The position numbers and the translations under genes are program-made. DNA of 43,775 nt from contig DAHWKF010000058.1 of NCBI GenBank assembly GCA_027343785.1, positions 1 through 43,775 of the forward strand, written 5' to 3'. The stretch comes from Leptospirillum sp. Its GTDB lineage: Bacteria; Nitrospirota; Leptospirillia; Leptospirillales; Leptospirillaceae. The notes beneath the pieces were generated by a model. That model made no database searches. It was not told the DNA's origin and worked only from the letters and a program-made list of their open reading frames with translations. Shown here one piece after another: positions 8,901 to 17,578 of this stretch; the stretch's first letter is position 1, and each line of letters begins with the position of its first letter.

Positions 8901-9301
8901 TGCCTGAGAAGACTTTGGCAAAATGAATGGATGGTCTGGATCGGGGCCAGATCAAAGGTATCGAGAGCCGCCTTGACCAAGGCTTGCGCCTGTCCCGTAT
9001 CCCCGGACCATTTTCCGAGCAACGCCCGGGTATCCGGCAGCAGCGACGCCGTCGTCCCATTCAAGAGCGCACGAAGGACTCCGTCCAGAAGTTCCCGGAT
9101 CCGCTCCCGTACGTCCTGGGCGGCCGCGTTGGTAAAGGTCACAACCAGGATTTTTTCGGGAGGCACCCCCGAAAGAATCACGGAAAGATACAGGAGGGAA
9201 AGGGCCGTCGTCTTTCCGGTTCCCGCCGAAGCCTCGATATTGTGGCACCCTTCCAGCGGAAGCGTGAGATATTCCGGAACGGATTCCCCCCCGGTCCTCA
9301 T
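5954..9301 (-). CDS. recB: RecB, exodeoxyribonuclease V beta subunit
   Basis: The 3'-5' helicase and nuclease subunit of RecBCD. The 1115-residue protein starts with a UvrD-type helicase: Walker A ASAGTGKT at about 24-31, then VVTFTNAAAQDVRERIRELL, FVDESQDTSRDQ (Walker B region), WIGDPKQSIYRFRGAD, and later IMTVFKSKGLEFPIVFLPF with LLYVALTRARERIYL. The C-terminus carries the RecB nuclease domain, with GVIDVVLWVEPTVYLIDYKTN containing the catalytic Asp and DYK, and YDLQARIYSRAI. The ATG at 9301 overlaps the recC TGA as ATGA, which fixes the start and shows translational coupling. It is slightly shorter than the Escherichia coli protein but all main parts are present. Confidence 0.95.
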   Translation of the reverse strand: MRTGGESVPEYLTLPLEGCHNIEASAGTGKTTALSLLYLSVILSGVPPEKILVVTFTNAAAQDVRERIRELLDGVLRALLNGTTASLLPDTRALLGKWSGDTGQAQALVKAALDTFDLAPIQTIHSFCQSLLRQMSFLLGTPFDISLVPEDDELALESSVHLWRSLVYGRDPLLAEFAGNLWGKGPQAMHQTIRNAGARNHPPVEKERAVLDAFRNYRALRSEAKAALTNIPFSHGSSELLERLAEMAEGREVPALGLDAIDHRIPHFLDEAGSSGVSSIFLKALESVEVLDRSLRTYLEALAGFRKVQDLEERERKGTATYDDLIVRVALALDREGVADRLRERFPVAFVDESQDTSRDQAEVFERIYRTSMPGSALFWIGDPKQSIYRFRGADLNAYLDARERFQRIPGNRRATLSTNYRSVPGIVEAVNRLFHRHPVPFLLDGIRFDPATAVSGRSSALFDPAYPAGACFFVYSGETAKDTMEDFARTTAEEVERLLSGDVYITDGTGKRKLVPSDIAILVRINAHAERIATPLQERGIPCSSPSPVPLFHTKEADELAILLDALLSPGSIPAVALALATSILGWSARDISRCAGDPREISRIQGHFLTSSRLWYSHGLSAALDDLFFRISVWPSLLSRPRVRQRIGNIVARIEEAVSRHPTPPEQRSFLEMKRQAPTRKKEDETVGGNDKEGVRIMTVFKSKGLEFPIVFLPFGLPEQKNKGGTSAGRKDPEGDDEDTQEDSDKGEDIRLLYVALTRARERIYLFTPMNRVSQFSLHHILRMESRIADSKETTLPRKRLSSLREAFSDHLEGVDGVVFLPKDAWKKGRPFRKDTPDSVSLPEGWIGSKKLDREIPPARQVTSFTALIRRSKDSDAWNGDDPLIGDETDRDFSENLSVPDEPSGRLFGIRVHRILEEVGKQVVRSIRETGTRPGRTIVDKWIRESLTGMSDGAKEEEGRAAVRLVEKALYSPLSPWIDRPLVELFDGKTRFEQTFLLSPPALPGDGMLAGSASHLRGVIDVVLWVEPTVYLIDYKTNLLSGEGDTYGKNALEHILRDNRYDLQARIYSRAIMNHLAASSAEVDFGGFLFLFLRGMDPSGSPSGKILWKPEGK

Positions 9302-12300
9302 GACCGACCTTCTTCCCAAGGAAGGAGGTCAAGAATCGGATTCCAGATCCGCTCCGCCAAAACGCAGAATTCCGGAATATCCACCCAACCCTCCGTCTTT
9401 CGGCGTCCGTCACCACCATAAAAGAGATACGGAAAAAAAGCCGGATGTTTCCGGGGATCTTTTCGGGCGCCATCGTCCTTTTTTCCCTTGCCCCGACCCC
9501 ATGGATCGATCTCCTGCCATTTTTTACGGGCAGCCGTAAGGCAGGAGTCCCGCGGTTTTCCATCCCGTCGTTCCAGTGCATACGCCAATGACACAGAAGG
9601 GAAGAACGGAAAAACCCGCTGTCGGCTTTTCAGAAAAAACCCCAGAAACCCTCGCAGAACCGATGCCGCCTGACCGGGATCGGCCTTCCATACAAGGGGA
9701 CCGGTATTCTTCCTGAACGGGGGGAACAGTTCGTTCCATCCGAAAAGAAGAGTGGAGCGGTAACCGGAAACTCCGGCCGAAAAGGCCAGATGGGCCAGGT
9801 AAACCCGGAGAAGATCGTCCGGATAGGTTTTCTGCGGATACCGGTCACACACGACATACCCCGTTTTCCGGAAAAATCTGGCGTTGCCGAACAGCCGGAA
9901 ACGTCCGATCATGAAAGAAAACCGTTGATCCGCGACACTGTCTCCGGAAATTTCGGGAAACCCTTCCAGCAGATCTTCCCACCGTTCCTGACGTTCCCTC
10001 CGGAACCGATCGAGACTTATGGGTCCGAGGGGTGGCCATGGGATCAGTGCCGGATCTTCCGGCCACGTGGAAAAAAGATCGGGGAACGGGGATTGGGTCA
10101 GGACAAATGGTTCATGATCGGACAGGGGGGGCATCCCTTCAGGGATGGCCAGCCCCAGAAGCTTTCGGGCCTGGAAACGGGGAGGGTTCTGAAAAAACGA
10201 CTGCAGATCCGACAGCGGAATCATCCGGCCGGGGGGATTGTGTGTCTTCGGCAGAAGTCCCGGCGGAATCAGGCGTCCCCGAAAAGGAGCAAACGGCTCC
10301 CTGGGGTCTTCTTTGCCATCCAGACGGATCTTGGCAATTTCCGCCCGGGCCCCGGAATAACTTCCGAGAACTCCGGACTGCCGGCAGAACAGGGACGGGT
10401 CAAACGGATCGGATGGAACCGAACGGTGCAGTCCTTCCGTCCCCCCGGGAGAGGCGGACTGACCCAGACTTTCCAGAAGATGCCGGACAGGGGGAGACGG
10501 CGGGCAGATCGTCTCCTCATCCTTTTTCACGCCGACATAGCTGATCCAGAGAGACGAACGGGCGGACAGGAGTGTTTCCAGAAAAAGATGGAGATCGTCC
10601 TCCCGGACCGACCGGTCGAGAGGCCGGGGATCCTGCCGGAGAAAGTCGAAACTCTGGGAAGGATCGTTGCGGGGGAACTCCCCCTCGCCCATTCCAAGAA
10701 GACACACGATGCGAAACGGAATGGAGCGAAGGGGAACCATGCGCCCGAAGATGATGCCGCCGGAAAAAAATCGGTCATGCCAGGGTTTCTGGGAAAATCT
10801 CCTCTTCAGGATTTCAACGAACATTTCGCAATCCATGCTCGCGATGTCATGGACATTTTTGCACAGCCTGCGGATCTCCTCCGGTATGGACAGAAGCAGA
10901 CCGTGCCTGTCCGGATCCGTTTCGAAAAATCCCTCCATCAGGAGGGCGAACTGGTCCGCCCATCCGGAGAGGGAACGGGGTTCGCGCAGCCTTTCCCTCC
11001 ATGACCGCAGACGGTCGAACAGGGAAAACAGCAATCCCGTCCGTTCTCCCTGGGGATCGTTGGGCAGCGCGAACGGCGGAACCGGAAGAAACGAGCCCGT
11101 TTCAACCCTGCCGGTACAATAGCCTTCCAGTATACGATCGACGACCCACCCCAAGGTATGATGCTCTTTCGACTCCCCTTCCTTTCGGTCTTTTTCGTCC
11201 AGCCCCCAGCGGAAACCTCCCCGGGCCACCGCATCCGCCAGGGACAGGGCGGTACCGCGATCGATCCCCAGCCGGGAGGTCATCTCCGGAAAAGACAGAA
11301 GCATGGCGAAAACAGAAGCCGTCAGGGGGCGAACCGGCAACTGGATCAATCGGCAGACCCCTTCGAAAAACGGGGTCTCCGCGGAAAGGCTCCGGTCGGA
11401 AAGCGTCAGGGGAAGAGGGGGGCCGGACCACCCGCTTTTGGTATCCGGAGAATCGAAGACAGCCCGTATGGCAGGGGCGTACTCTTCGATCCGGGGCGAC
11501 AGAACCACGATATCCTCGAGGGACAAGGACGGATCCGACGACAGACGGTCCAGCAGAAAATCGCGGAGGGTCTCCACCTCCCGCCGGAGCGACGGGCAGG
11601 ACACCACGACCAGGGATCCGTCCTCCCGGAGGGGCCCTTCCGGATCCCGGGCCGGCTCCATCCGGAAGATTCCCCGCTGGAGCCGGGAGAGAACGGTCGT
11701 TTCCGGCGGTTCTTCAAAATCTTCCCGTACCTCGACTACGCCGGTCTCTTCGCCTTCCCTCACCCAATCATCCAGCATCCGGTGGAGATCCCGGGCCGTT
11801 TTCCCCAGCGCCGCCAACAGGGGGTGTCCTGGATCGAAGTAGGATTTCAGGTCCGATTCCATCCTCTGCCAGGTGCGAAGGGACACCACGTCCGCCCAGT
11901 ACTTGTCCGTCGGGTTCAGAAAAAAAACATGCACCTGACAGGTCGTTTCAAGGCCGATTCGCCGGATCACGTCCAGCATCGCCGGGGCAATTCCCGACAG
12001 GCCGAAGAGGAAAAGCCGGTCAGGCAACAATCTTTCCCAATCCGGAGGTATTCTCTCCATGGACTGGAATCTCCCGACCAGGCGGGCGAAATGGGGAGGT
12101 TTCTCTCCGCCGGACAAAGACTTCCAGAGGGTCGGAAGCCAGTCTCCATCCGCCTGAGGATCGTCCTCCCAGGCGGTCAGGATCTCGGGCCGATAGAGCA
12201 TCGCCCGGTCGAAAAGCTCCGACAGCTGATCGGCAAGACCCACCAGCCGCAGAGAACGGACACCGCCCTGAAGATACGTCCGGATTTCAGAAAATTCCGG

Positions 12301-12612
12301 TTTGTCGGCCAATCGCGGGATCTGCTCCAGAAGCCGGATAAAAAGGGCATTCCGTTCAAAATGGACGCCTTCGCCGCGCGAGGCGGTCCCCACTTCGAGA
12401 AACTCCCGCAACCAGACCCCCGGCAGGGGTGTGTCGACATTCATCGCCACCCCCTGGCTGTCCGCCAGTCGAAAGGTGAGCCAACGGCCGATGGTCGGGT
12501 TCTGGGGAAGAATCTGGACAGACTCCCAGGGGCGCGGAGGGGAGGACCGGATTTCCGAAAAAAGATGGTCGGCCAGGCGTTCCATCCGGTTGGAGACATG
12601 CAGGACGATCAC
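9298..12612 (-). CDS. recC: RecC, exodeoxyribonuclease V gamma subunit
   Basis: The Chi-recognition and scaffold subunit of RecBCD, an inactivated helicase. The 1104-residue protein begins with the family pattern LHVSNRMERLADHL, then ILPQNPTIGRWLTFRLAD and GVAMNVDTPLPGVWLREFL. It continues through LFLFGLSGIAPAMLDVI, LVVVSCPSLRREVETLRDFLLD, VVLSPRIEEYAPAIRAVF and FGRMVPLRSIPFRIVCLLGMGEGEFPR, all typical RecC landmarks. A GTG start at 12612 is supported by an upstream AGGGGG. It is the promoter-proximal gene of recC-recB-recD, and the intergenic space to 12804 should hold the divergent promoters. Confidence 0.95.
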   Translation of the reverse strand: MIVLHVSNRMERLADHLFSEIRSSPPRPWESVQILPQNPTIGRWLTFRLADSQGVAMNVDTPLPGVWLREFLEVGTASRGEGVHFERNALFIRLLEQIPRLADKPEFSEIRTYLQGGVRSLRLVGLADQLSELFDRAMLYRPEILTAWEDDPQADGDWLPTLWKSLSGGEKPPHFARLVGRFQSMERIPPDWERLLPDRLFLFGLSGIAPAMLDVIRRIGLETTCQVHVFFLNPTDKYWADVVSLRTWQRMESDLKSYFDPGHPLLAALGKTARDLHRMLDDWVREGEETGVVEVREDFEEPPETTVLSRLQRGIFRMEPARDPEGPLREDGSLVVVSCPSLRREVETLRDFLLDRLSSDPSLSLEDIVVLSPRIEEYAPAIRAVFDSPDTKSGWSGPPLPLTLSDRSLSAETPFFEGVCRLIQLPVRPLTASVFAMLLSFPEMTSRLGIDRGTALSLADAVARGGFRWGLDEKDRKEGESKEHHTLGWVVDRILEGYCTGRVETGSFLPVPPFALPNDPQGERTGLLFSLFDRLRSWRERLREPRSLSGWADQFALLMEGFFETDPDRHGLLLSIPEEIRRLCKNVHDIASMDCEMFVEILKRRFSQKPWHDRFFSGGIIFGRMVPLRSIPFRIVCLLGMGEGEFPRNDPSQSFDFLRQDPRPLDRSVREDDLHLFLETLLSARSSLWISYVGVKKDEETICPPSPPVRHLLESLGQSASPGGTEGLHRSVPSDPFDPSLFCRQSGVLGSYSGARAEIAKIRLDGKEDPREPFAPFRGRLIPPGLLPKTHNPPGRMIPLSDLQSFFQNPPRFQARKLLGLAIPEGMPPLSDHEPFVLTQSPFPDLFSTWPEDPALIPWPPLGPISLDRFRRERQERWEDLLEGFPEISGDSVADQRFSFMIGRFRLFGNARFFRKTGYVVCDRYPQKTYPDDLLRVYLAHLAFSAGVSGYRSTLLFGWNELFPPFRKNTGPLVWKADPGQAASVLRGFLGFFLKSRQRVFPFFPSVSLAYALERRDGKPRDSCLTAARKKWQEIDPWGRGKGKKDDGARKDPRKHPAFFPYLFYGGDGRRKTEGWVDIPEFCVLAERIWNPILDLLPWEEGRS

Positions 12613-12803
12613 GAAGGATGAACCCCCTTCACATGGGAAGATCCGGGTGGGAGAAGACGGTGTTTCCGTACTCTAGCACATGGCGAAAGAACAGGACAGG
12701 GGGGCCGTCAGACAGGGTTTCAGGGACGATCCCCTCCGGCGTTCCTTTCTTCCCTTGACCGGGCGGTTATAAAGATTCATTCTATATATATCTTAAAAAA
12801 CTG

Positions 12804-14195
12804 ATGGCAGGGAGTTGTTCTTCCGGACCCTGTGGGAGGCCGTTCATTTTGAAAAAGGGTTTTTTTCCGAAGATCGATGCCCGCCTTTTGGGGTCATGGA
12901 TTCCCCCGTTCGGCATCGTGTGCGGATTGTGCGCATATTTCGTCTCCTGGGGCCTCCTTCTCAAGGCCGGAACGGGGAACGGCCCTTCCCTCTTCGAGAA
13001 ACTGGCCTATATCCACACCCTGACGATCGGATTTTTCACCCTGACCGCCCTTTCAATCCTTTTCCATGTCATGCCCGCCTTCACGAACACCCCCTGGAAA
13101 AAAGAAAAGGCCGCCCGCAAAACCCTGCCCCTGCTGGCGGCAGGATGGATCGGCACGACAGCCTTTTTCCTGGGCGGGTTCCGGATGGTCTGGGCCTGGG
13201 GAATCCTTCTGGTTGTCACCGCCATTTTCCTGTGGGGGAGCCTGTTCTTCCTGTCCATGGGACAGGCCACGGGGAAAAAACCGCCCGCCGGTTCTCCGCT
13301 CATGTTCTTTCTTTTGCCGGCCTCGTTTCTGATGGGGACGGCCCTTTTGGGGGGGATCATGGGCGGGGAACTCGCCGCGGGAAAACCCGCAGCCTGGATC
13401 CAGAAGACCGGTATACCGGTCCATATGACGATGGGTCTTCTCGGGTGGTTGACCGTTCTTCTCTGGATCGTCTCTTCCCGGACCCAAAGGCCCATCCTGG
13501 GCGCCCAATCCAGACACCCCGGGAGAGTCTCCTTGGCCATCTGGCTGATGGGGGCGGGGGTCATCCTGATTGCGGGGGGCAAAATCGCCGGAAACGGATT
13601 GACCCTGCAGGCAGGGTTCTTCTTTGTGGTGGGCGCAGTCTTGCTGTACCTTGCGGACGCCGTCGGGATCCTGGCTCGTTCCTCTCCCCCCCATCCGGTT
13701 TTCCGGGCATGGTGGGCCACCGGCATCGCCGGCCTTTTCGCATCGGCACTGGCAGGAATCTGGCTCGTTCTACGCGGATTTCCCCGGGACGCCGACATCT
13801 TCGTCTATCTCGTGCTCGTGGGCTGGATCCAGCCGTTTCTGCTGGGACATCTCCACCAGATCGGCGTCCGTCTCCTGGCGACGCTTGTGCGGGGGCCGCG
13901 AGACATGACTCCCCCGTACCAGATTCTGTCGGGGAGACTCAGCTGGATATTCTGGGCGACGTATGTCATGGCGGCCCTGAGCGGTCTGGCCGGTGTCGCC
14001 TTTTCAGACGGCCGGTTCCTGATGCTGGCCGGTGGGATCGGGATCCTCTCCTTTATCCTGCTGGCGGCCCACATTCTCCACATGATCGGAAAATGCCGTT
14101 CCCTCGGGGAAGCGCCTGGCGCTGCACCGGCCCTGATCCGGTTTCCGGAAACATCCGGCGCCCCGTCCCCGAACGATCAGGACAACCCCCTATAA
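12804..14195 (+). CDS. Polytopic membrane protein, possibly haem-binding (NnrS / oxidase subunit I-like)
   Basis: A 463-residue inner-membrane protein with about twelve hydrophobic segments. The second segment contains AYIHTLTIGFFTLTALSILFHVMPAF; the spaced His residues and trailing Pro resemble NnrS-type and haem-copper-oxidase subunit I-like membrane proteins. Other His residues lie in or next to membrane spans (GIPVHMTMGLL, LLGHLHQIGVRLL). A haem or metal role is inference and there are no oxidase partner genes. The first ATG lacks a ribosome-binding site; TTG at 12849 is preceded by GGGAGG nine bases upstream and may be the true start, giving 448 residues. Its stop overlaps the end of the convergent alcohol dehydrogenase gene by six bases. 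Confidence 0.6.
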   Translation: MAGSCSSGPCGRPFILKKGFFPKIDARLLGSWIPPFGIVCGLCAYFVSWGLLLKAGTGNGPSLFEKLAYIHTLTIGFFTLTALSILFHVMPAFTNTPWKKEKAARKTLPLLAAGWIGTTAFFLGGFRMVWAWGILLVVTAIFLWGSLFFLSMGQATGKKPPAGSPLMFFLLPASFLMGTALLGGIMGGELAAGKPAAWIQKTGIPVHMTMGLLGWLTVLLWIVSSRTQRPILGAQSRHPGRVSLAIWLMGAGVILIAGGKIAGNGLTLQAGFFFVVGAVLLYLADAVGILARSSPPHPVFRAWWATGIAGLFASALAGIWLVLRGFPRDADIFVYLVLVGWIQPFLLGHLHQIGVRLLATLVRGPRDMTPPYQILSGRLSWIFWATYVMAALSGLAGVAFSDGRFLMLAGGIGILSFILLAAHILHMIGKCRSLGEAPGAAPALIRFPETSGAPSPNDQDNPL

Positions 14196-15197
14196 CGTCA
14201 GCACGACTCTGAAACGGGCCTTGTTCTGGATCATCACCTGGTAGGCCTCTTCCGCCTTTTCCAGGGGAAAACGCTCGACCATGGCCCTGACGCCGGTCAG
14301 CCGGGCAAACTTCATCGTCTCCTCGGAGTCCATGGCATCCCCCGAGGGCCATCCCGAAATGGACTTGCGCTGGGCGATCAGCTGAAGAGGCGAAACCTGC
14401 AGGGGCCGGGTGTCCGCCCCCAGCAGAACCATTTTTCCGTTGCTCCCGAGACCGTCCACCAGGCGGCTGATCGTCTGGCTGTCCGGGGCGGTTGCCAGAA
14501 TGACCTTCGCTCCTCCCATCCGGGACAACATCTCCACAGCATTGACGGCTTTCATGTCGATATAGTCATGCGCCCCCAGGGATCTGGCGAGGTCGGCTTT
14601 CGACGGACCGTTTGAGAGGGCGACGGTACGGTATCCCATCTTGCTGGAAAACTGGATCCCCAGATGCCCAAGGCCACCAACACCCAGGACGGCAACGATA
14701 TCCCCCGGAAGGGCGCCTGCATGGCGAAGGCTGTTGTAGGTCGTCACCCCCGCACAGAGAAGCGGGGCTGCCTCGGCCGCGTCCATCCCTTCCGGAACCC
14801 TGGCCAGGGCATCTTCCGGGGCCAGCATATACTGCGCATATCCGCCATCCTTTGAAATGCCCGTGATTTGGGCCCGGGAACAAAGAATAAAATCGCCCGC
14901 CCGGCAGGCCGGACATGTGAAACAGTGCCCGCCGTGCCAGCCGACTCCCACCACGTCACCTTTTTTGAAATCCCGGACCCCTTCCCCTGTCTCGTCGATC
15001 TCTCCGACGACCTCGTGGCCGGGAATACGGGGGTAGGAAATGCCGGGGAAAAGACCATCCCGGACAAACATGTCGCTGTGGCAAATTCCGCAGGCGCTGA
15101 CCTTGATCCGGACTTCGCCCTTCCCCGGACGGGGCTCGGGAACATCCTTCAGAACAAAAGGTTGGCCAGGCGCGTTTGACAGGGCGGCTTTCATCAT
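14190..15197 (-). CDS. Zinc-dependent alcohol dehydrogenase (AdhP-like)
   Basis: A medium-chain NAD(P)-dependent dehydrogenase of 335 residues that should interconvert alcohols and aldehydes. The catalytic zinc ligands are visible as Cys36 in SACGICHSD, His61-Glu62 in GHEVVGEI, and the Cys of LLCAGVTTY. The structural zinc loop has Cys92, Cys95, Cys98 and Cys106. The nucleotide-binding motif is VLGVGGLGHLG. It follows the MarR gene by 61 bases on the same strand, so it may be read from the MarR promoter and share its control. AAAGGAG lies seven bases before the first ATG; the next codon is also ATG. Confidence 0.92.
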   Translation of the reverse strand: MMKAALSNAPGQPFVLKDVPEPRPGKGEVRIKVSACGICHSDMFVRDGLFPGISYPRIPGHEVVGEIDETGEGVRDFKKGDVVGVGWHGGHCFTCPACRAGDFILCSRAQITGISKDGGYAQYMLAPEDALARVPEGMDAAEAAPLLCAGVTTYNSLRHAGALPGDIVAVLGVGGLGHLGIQFSSKMGYRTVALSNGPSKADLARSLGAHDYIDMKAVNAVEMLSRMGGAKVILATAPDSQTISRLVDGLGSNGKMVLLGADTRPLQVSPLQLIAQRKSISGWPSGDAMDSEETMKFARLTGVRAMVERFPLEKAEEAYQVMIQNKARFRVVLTL

Positions 15198-15258
15198 GAT
15201 GGGTCTCCTTTCTCAGCTATTGCGGAAATAACGGTGAAAAAACCCGCGTTTTTCAGGA

Positions 15259-15798
15259 CTACCCGGACGGGAGAAGCTTCTCTTCCGGTGAGGAGCCGAA
15301 AGAGCGGCTTTTCTCGTCCAGGATCTTGTGCTCGACCAGAACCGCCCGCATGCGCAGGAGGTAAGACAGGAAATTTTTCTGCTCCTCGGGGGTGAATTCG
15401 TCAAAAATTTCCGACACCCGGTTCATGAAGGGAAGGCACAGTTTTTCGAGAGAACCTTCCGCCTTGGGGGTCAGTGCCACGATCGTCACGCGACGGTCCG
15501 AAGGATGGTGAACGCGCTCGACCAGCCCTTCCCGTTCCAGCGCGTCCACATGGGCCGTGATATTGGTGGCCGTCACCCCCAGGCGGTCCTTCAGTCCGCT
15601 CATCATCATCGGACCATATTCATAGAGTGTCCCCAGAAGGTACATCCTCTGTGGTGTAATCCCGTCCTGCTCCATATGGGATTCAGCCCACCGGACAAAG
15701 GCTGGACCGAGCATCCAGAAAAGCTTCATCAGCCGGGTCCGGAGAGGATATTCGTCTCCCATCCCCTGGGAGCATGGCCCTTTCGCATCTTCATCCAT
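15259..15798 (-). CDS. MarR-family transcriptional regulator
   Basis: A 179-residue dimeric winged-helix regulator. The core reads ITPQRMYLLGTLYEYGPMMMSGLKDRLG, then VTATNITAHVDALEREGLVERV as the recognition helix, then the wing HHPSDRRVTIVALTPKAEG, all characteristic of MarR. Such proteins usually repress a neighbouring efflux or detoxification gene and release DNA on binding an aromatic or oxidant ligand. Here the gene is divergent from an RND efflux operon and precedes an alcohol dehydrogenase, a layout that suggests control of both. The operator candidate is the palindrome in the shared promoter region. AGGAG lies shortly upstream of the start. Confidence 0.92.
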   Translation of the reverse strand: MDEDAKGPCSQGMGDEYPLRTRLMKLFWMLGPAFVRWAESHMEQDGITPQRMYLLGTLYEYGPMMMSGLKDRLGVTATNITAHVDALEREGLVERVHHPSDRRVTIVALTPKAEGSLEKLCLPFMNRVSEIFDEFTPEEQKNFLSYLLRMRAVLVEHKILDEKSRSFGSSPEEKLLPSG

Positions 15799-15821
15799 CG
15801 GATTTTCTCCTTCCCGGATTC

Positions 15822-15890
15822 AGTATACCACTTTTATTTTAAAAAATGATATTTTATCATTTGACTATCTGTTAGTGACCAATTTAGAAT
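15822..15890. promoter_or_regulatory. Divergent promoters sharing a MarR-type operator
   Basis: A perfect palindrome, AAATGAT (15844-15850) and ATCATTT (15856-15862) with a five-base ATTTT spacer, sits between the divergent genes. For the efflux operon, TTGACT at 15861-15866 and TAGAAT at 15885-15890 are 18 bases apart, with the -35 overlapping the right arm. For marR on the minus strand, TATACT lies at 15822-15827; a 17-base spacer puts its -35 on the left arm (15845-15850, weak consensus). One dimer on the palindrome would block both promoters. The promoters are predictions from sequence alone. Confidence 0.65.
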
Positions 15891-15976
15891 CGAACCATTC
15901 TCTTTCCATACGAGGTGCCGGCCAAGTTCTTCCGGCCTTCCCAACCGTTTCAGGTTGTCTCATGCGGAGTTTTCGG

Positions 15977-17500
15977 ATGATCGGTCCCACAGGATTGGGC
16001 AGTCGATGGCCATCGTTGTTGCCGCTTTTCGTCCTTTTCAGCCTGACGTTGATGTCCGGATGCGCAGTCGGGCCTGATTTCCATAGCCCGCCGCCACCGG
16101 CCGTCAAAAAATACAATCGCCATGATGTTCCTTCCGTCGTGGGGGATAAGATCTCCCCCAAAAAACGCTTCCAGAAACTGGTCGTGGGGCAGGACATTCC
16201 GGGACAATGGTGGCAGCTGTTCCACTCCAAAGACCTGAACCGCCTGGTCGAACAAGCCCTGACCGCCAATCCGGATCTGCATGCGGCGGAAGCTTCGCTC
16301 CTGGAGGCGATGGAAAACACGTCGGCCGGGCGTGGGGCCTTTGCGCCATCGGTCAGCGGAAATTTCCAGACGGTCACGGAGTATTTCAACGGTGCCGCTT
16401 TCGGTCTACCCCAGTTGTCCAATCTTTTTTCACTCAATACCGCCTCTGTCAGCGTCTCCTACCCGCTGGACCTGTTCGGGGGCATCCGGCGGCAGGTTGA
16501 ATCCCTGAAAGCCCAGGAAGACTATCAGCGTTTCGAGCTTGAAGCCGCTTACGTGACACTCACGTCCAACATCGTTTTGTCCGCCGTCCAGGAAGCCTCC
16601 CTTTCAGCCCAGATCGACGCGACACGTTCGATTATCCGGGTTCTGGAAAAGGAGCTGGAAAGCGTGCGGAGACAGTACGCCATCGGCTATGCCTCCCGGT
16701 CGTCCGTGCTGGTCCAGGAAACCACCCTCAACCAGGAAAAGAGCACCCTGCCCGGACTCGAAAAACAGCTCTCCCTGGTCCACCACCAGATGGCCGTTTA
16801 TCTCGGCCGCTTTCCCGGGGAAAAAGTCGGCGCGCATTTCCGTCTGGATGACCTGAAGCTCCCCGACAAGCTCCCGCTCACCCTCCCTTCGAGTCTGGTG
16901 GAGCACCGGCCCGACATTCAGGCCGCGGAAGCCCAGTTGCATTCCGCCAGCGCCCAGGTGGGGGTTGCCACCGCCAACATGCTGCCGCAGATCTCCCTTT
17001 CCGGACAGTACGGAAGCGAAAGCATTACGGGATATTTCGCACCCGGCAGCCAATTCTGGAGTTACGGACCGTCCCTCAACGTTCCGATTTTCCAGGGAGG
17101 CACATTGTTCTTCCGCCGCAAGGCGGCAATCGCCGCTTTGCGTGAAGCCAAGGCGAAATACGAAAGCGCTGTGCTCACGGCGTTCCAGAATGTAGCAGAC
17201 ACCCTGAGGACACTGGAGTCCGATGCGGAAACACTGGAAGCCCAGAAACAGGTTTTTCGCTCGGCCAGCGAAAGCTTTGATATCGCCCGGCACCAGTTTT
17301 CCATCGGAGCGATCAGTTATCCCGCCCTCTACAACGCCGAACAAAATTACGAACAGGCGCGCATCGGCCTGATCCAGGCGCAGGCGGCCCGCTTCTCGGA
17401 CACCGCGGCCCTTTTTCAGGCACTGGGTGGAGGATGGTGGAATATGGCTCCCGCCACCCCGAAGGGGGTTGGAGTCCTGAAAGTGGCGAAAAAACAGTAA
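15977..17500 (+). CDS. RND efflux outer-membrane lipoprotein (NodT/OprM type)
   Basis: The outer-membrane channel of a tripartite efflux pump, TolC fold, 507 residues. The N-terminus carries a lipoprotein signal (LTLMSGC) followed by AVGPDFHSPPPPAV, the usual start of mature OprM-like proteins. Two long helical repeats follow, each with outer-membrane efflux protein features (LVEQALTANPDLHAAEASLLEA; SSLVEHRPDIQAAEAQLHSASAQVG). ATG at 15977 is chosen because GGAG stands seven bases upstream and the product then opens with a proper signal peptide; upstream starts would fall before the predicted transcription start. Having the channel gene first, before pump and adaptor, is less common than adaptor-pump-channel. 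Confidence 0.92.
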   Translation: MIGPTGLGSRWPSLLPLFVLFSLTLMSGCAVGPDFHSPPPPAVKKYNRHDVPSVVGDKISPKKRFQKLVVGQDIPGQWWQLFHSKDLNRLVEQALTANPDLHAAEASLLEAMENTSAGRGAFAPSVSGNFQTVTEYFNGAAFGLPQLSNLFSLNTASVSVSYPLDLFGGIRRQVESLKAQEDYQRFELEAAYVTLTSNIVLSAVQEASLSAQIDATRSIIRVLEKELESVRRQYAIGYASRSSVLVQETTLNQEKSTLPGLEKQLSLVHHQMAVYLGRFPGEKVGAHFRLDDLKLPDKLPLTLPSSLVEHRPDIQAAEAQLHSASAQVGVATANMLPQISLSGQYGSESITGYFAPGSQFWSYGPSLNVPIFQGGTLFFRRKAAIAALREAKAKYESAVLTAFQNVADTLRTLESDAETLEAQKQVFRSASESFDIARHQFSIGAISYPALYNAEQNYEQARIGLIQAQAARFSDTAALFQALGGGWWNMAPATPKGVGVLKVAKKQ

Positions 17501-17578
17501 TGTGCGAAAAAAACAGGAGTTGACACCCTATATTGTTTTTCCGGTCAACCCGACGGAAGAAGGACCGGAGACCCTTTC

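Noticed and set aside
5360..9060. Long frames antisense to recD, recB and recC
   Set aside because: They are shadows of the real genes; high GC content removes stop codons in other frames. Protein content is Arg/Pro/Gly-rich without motifs.
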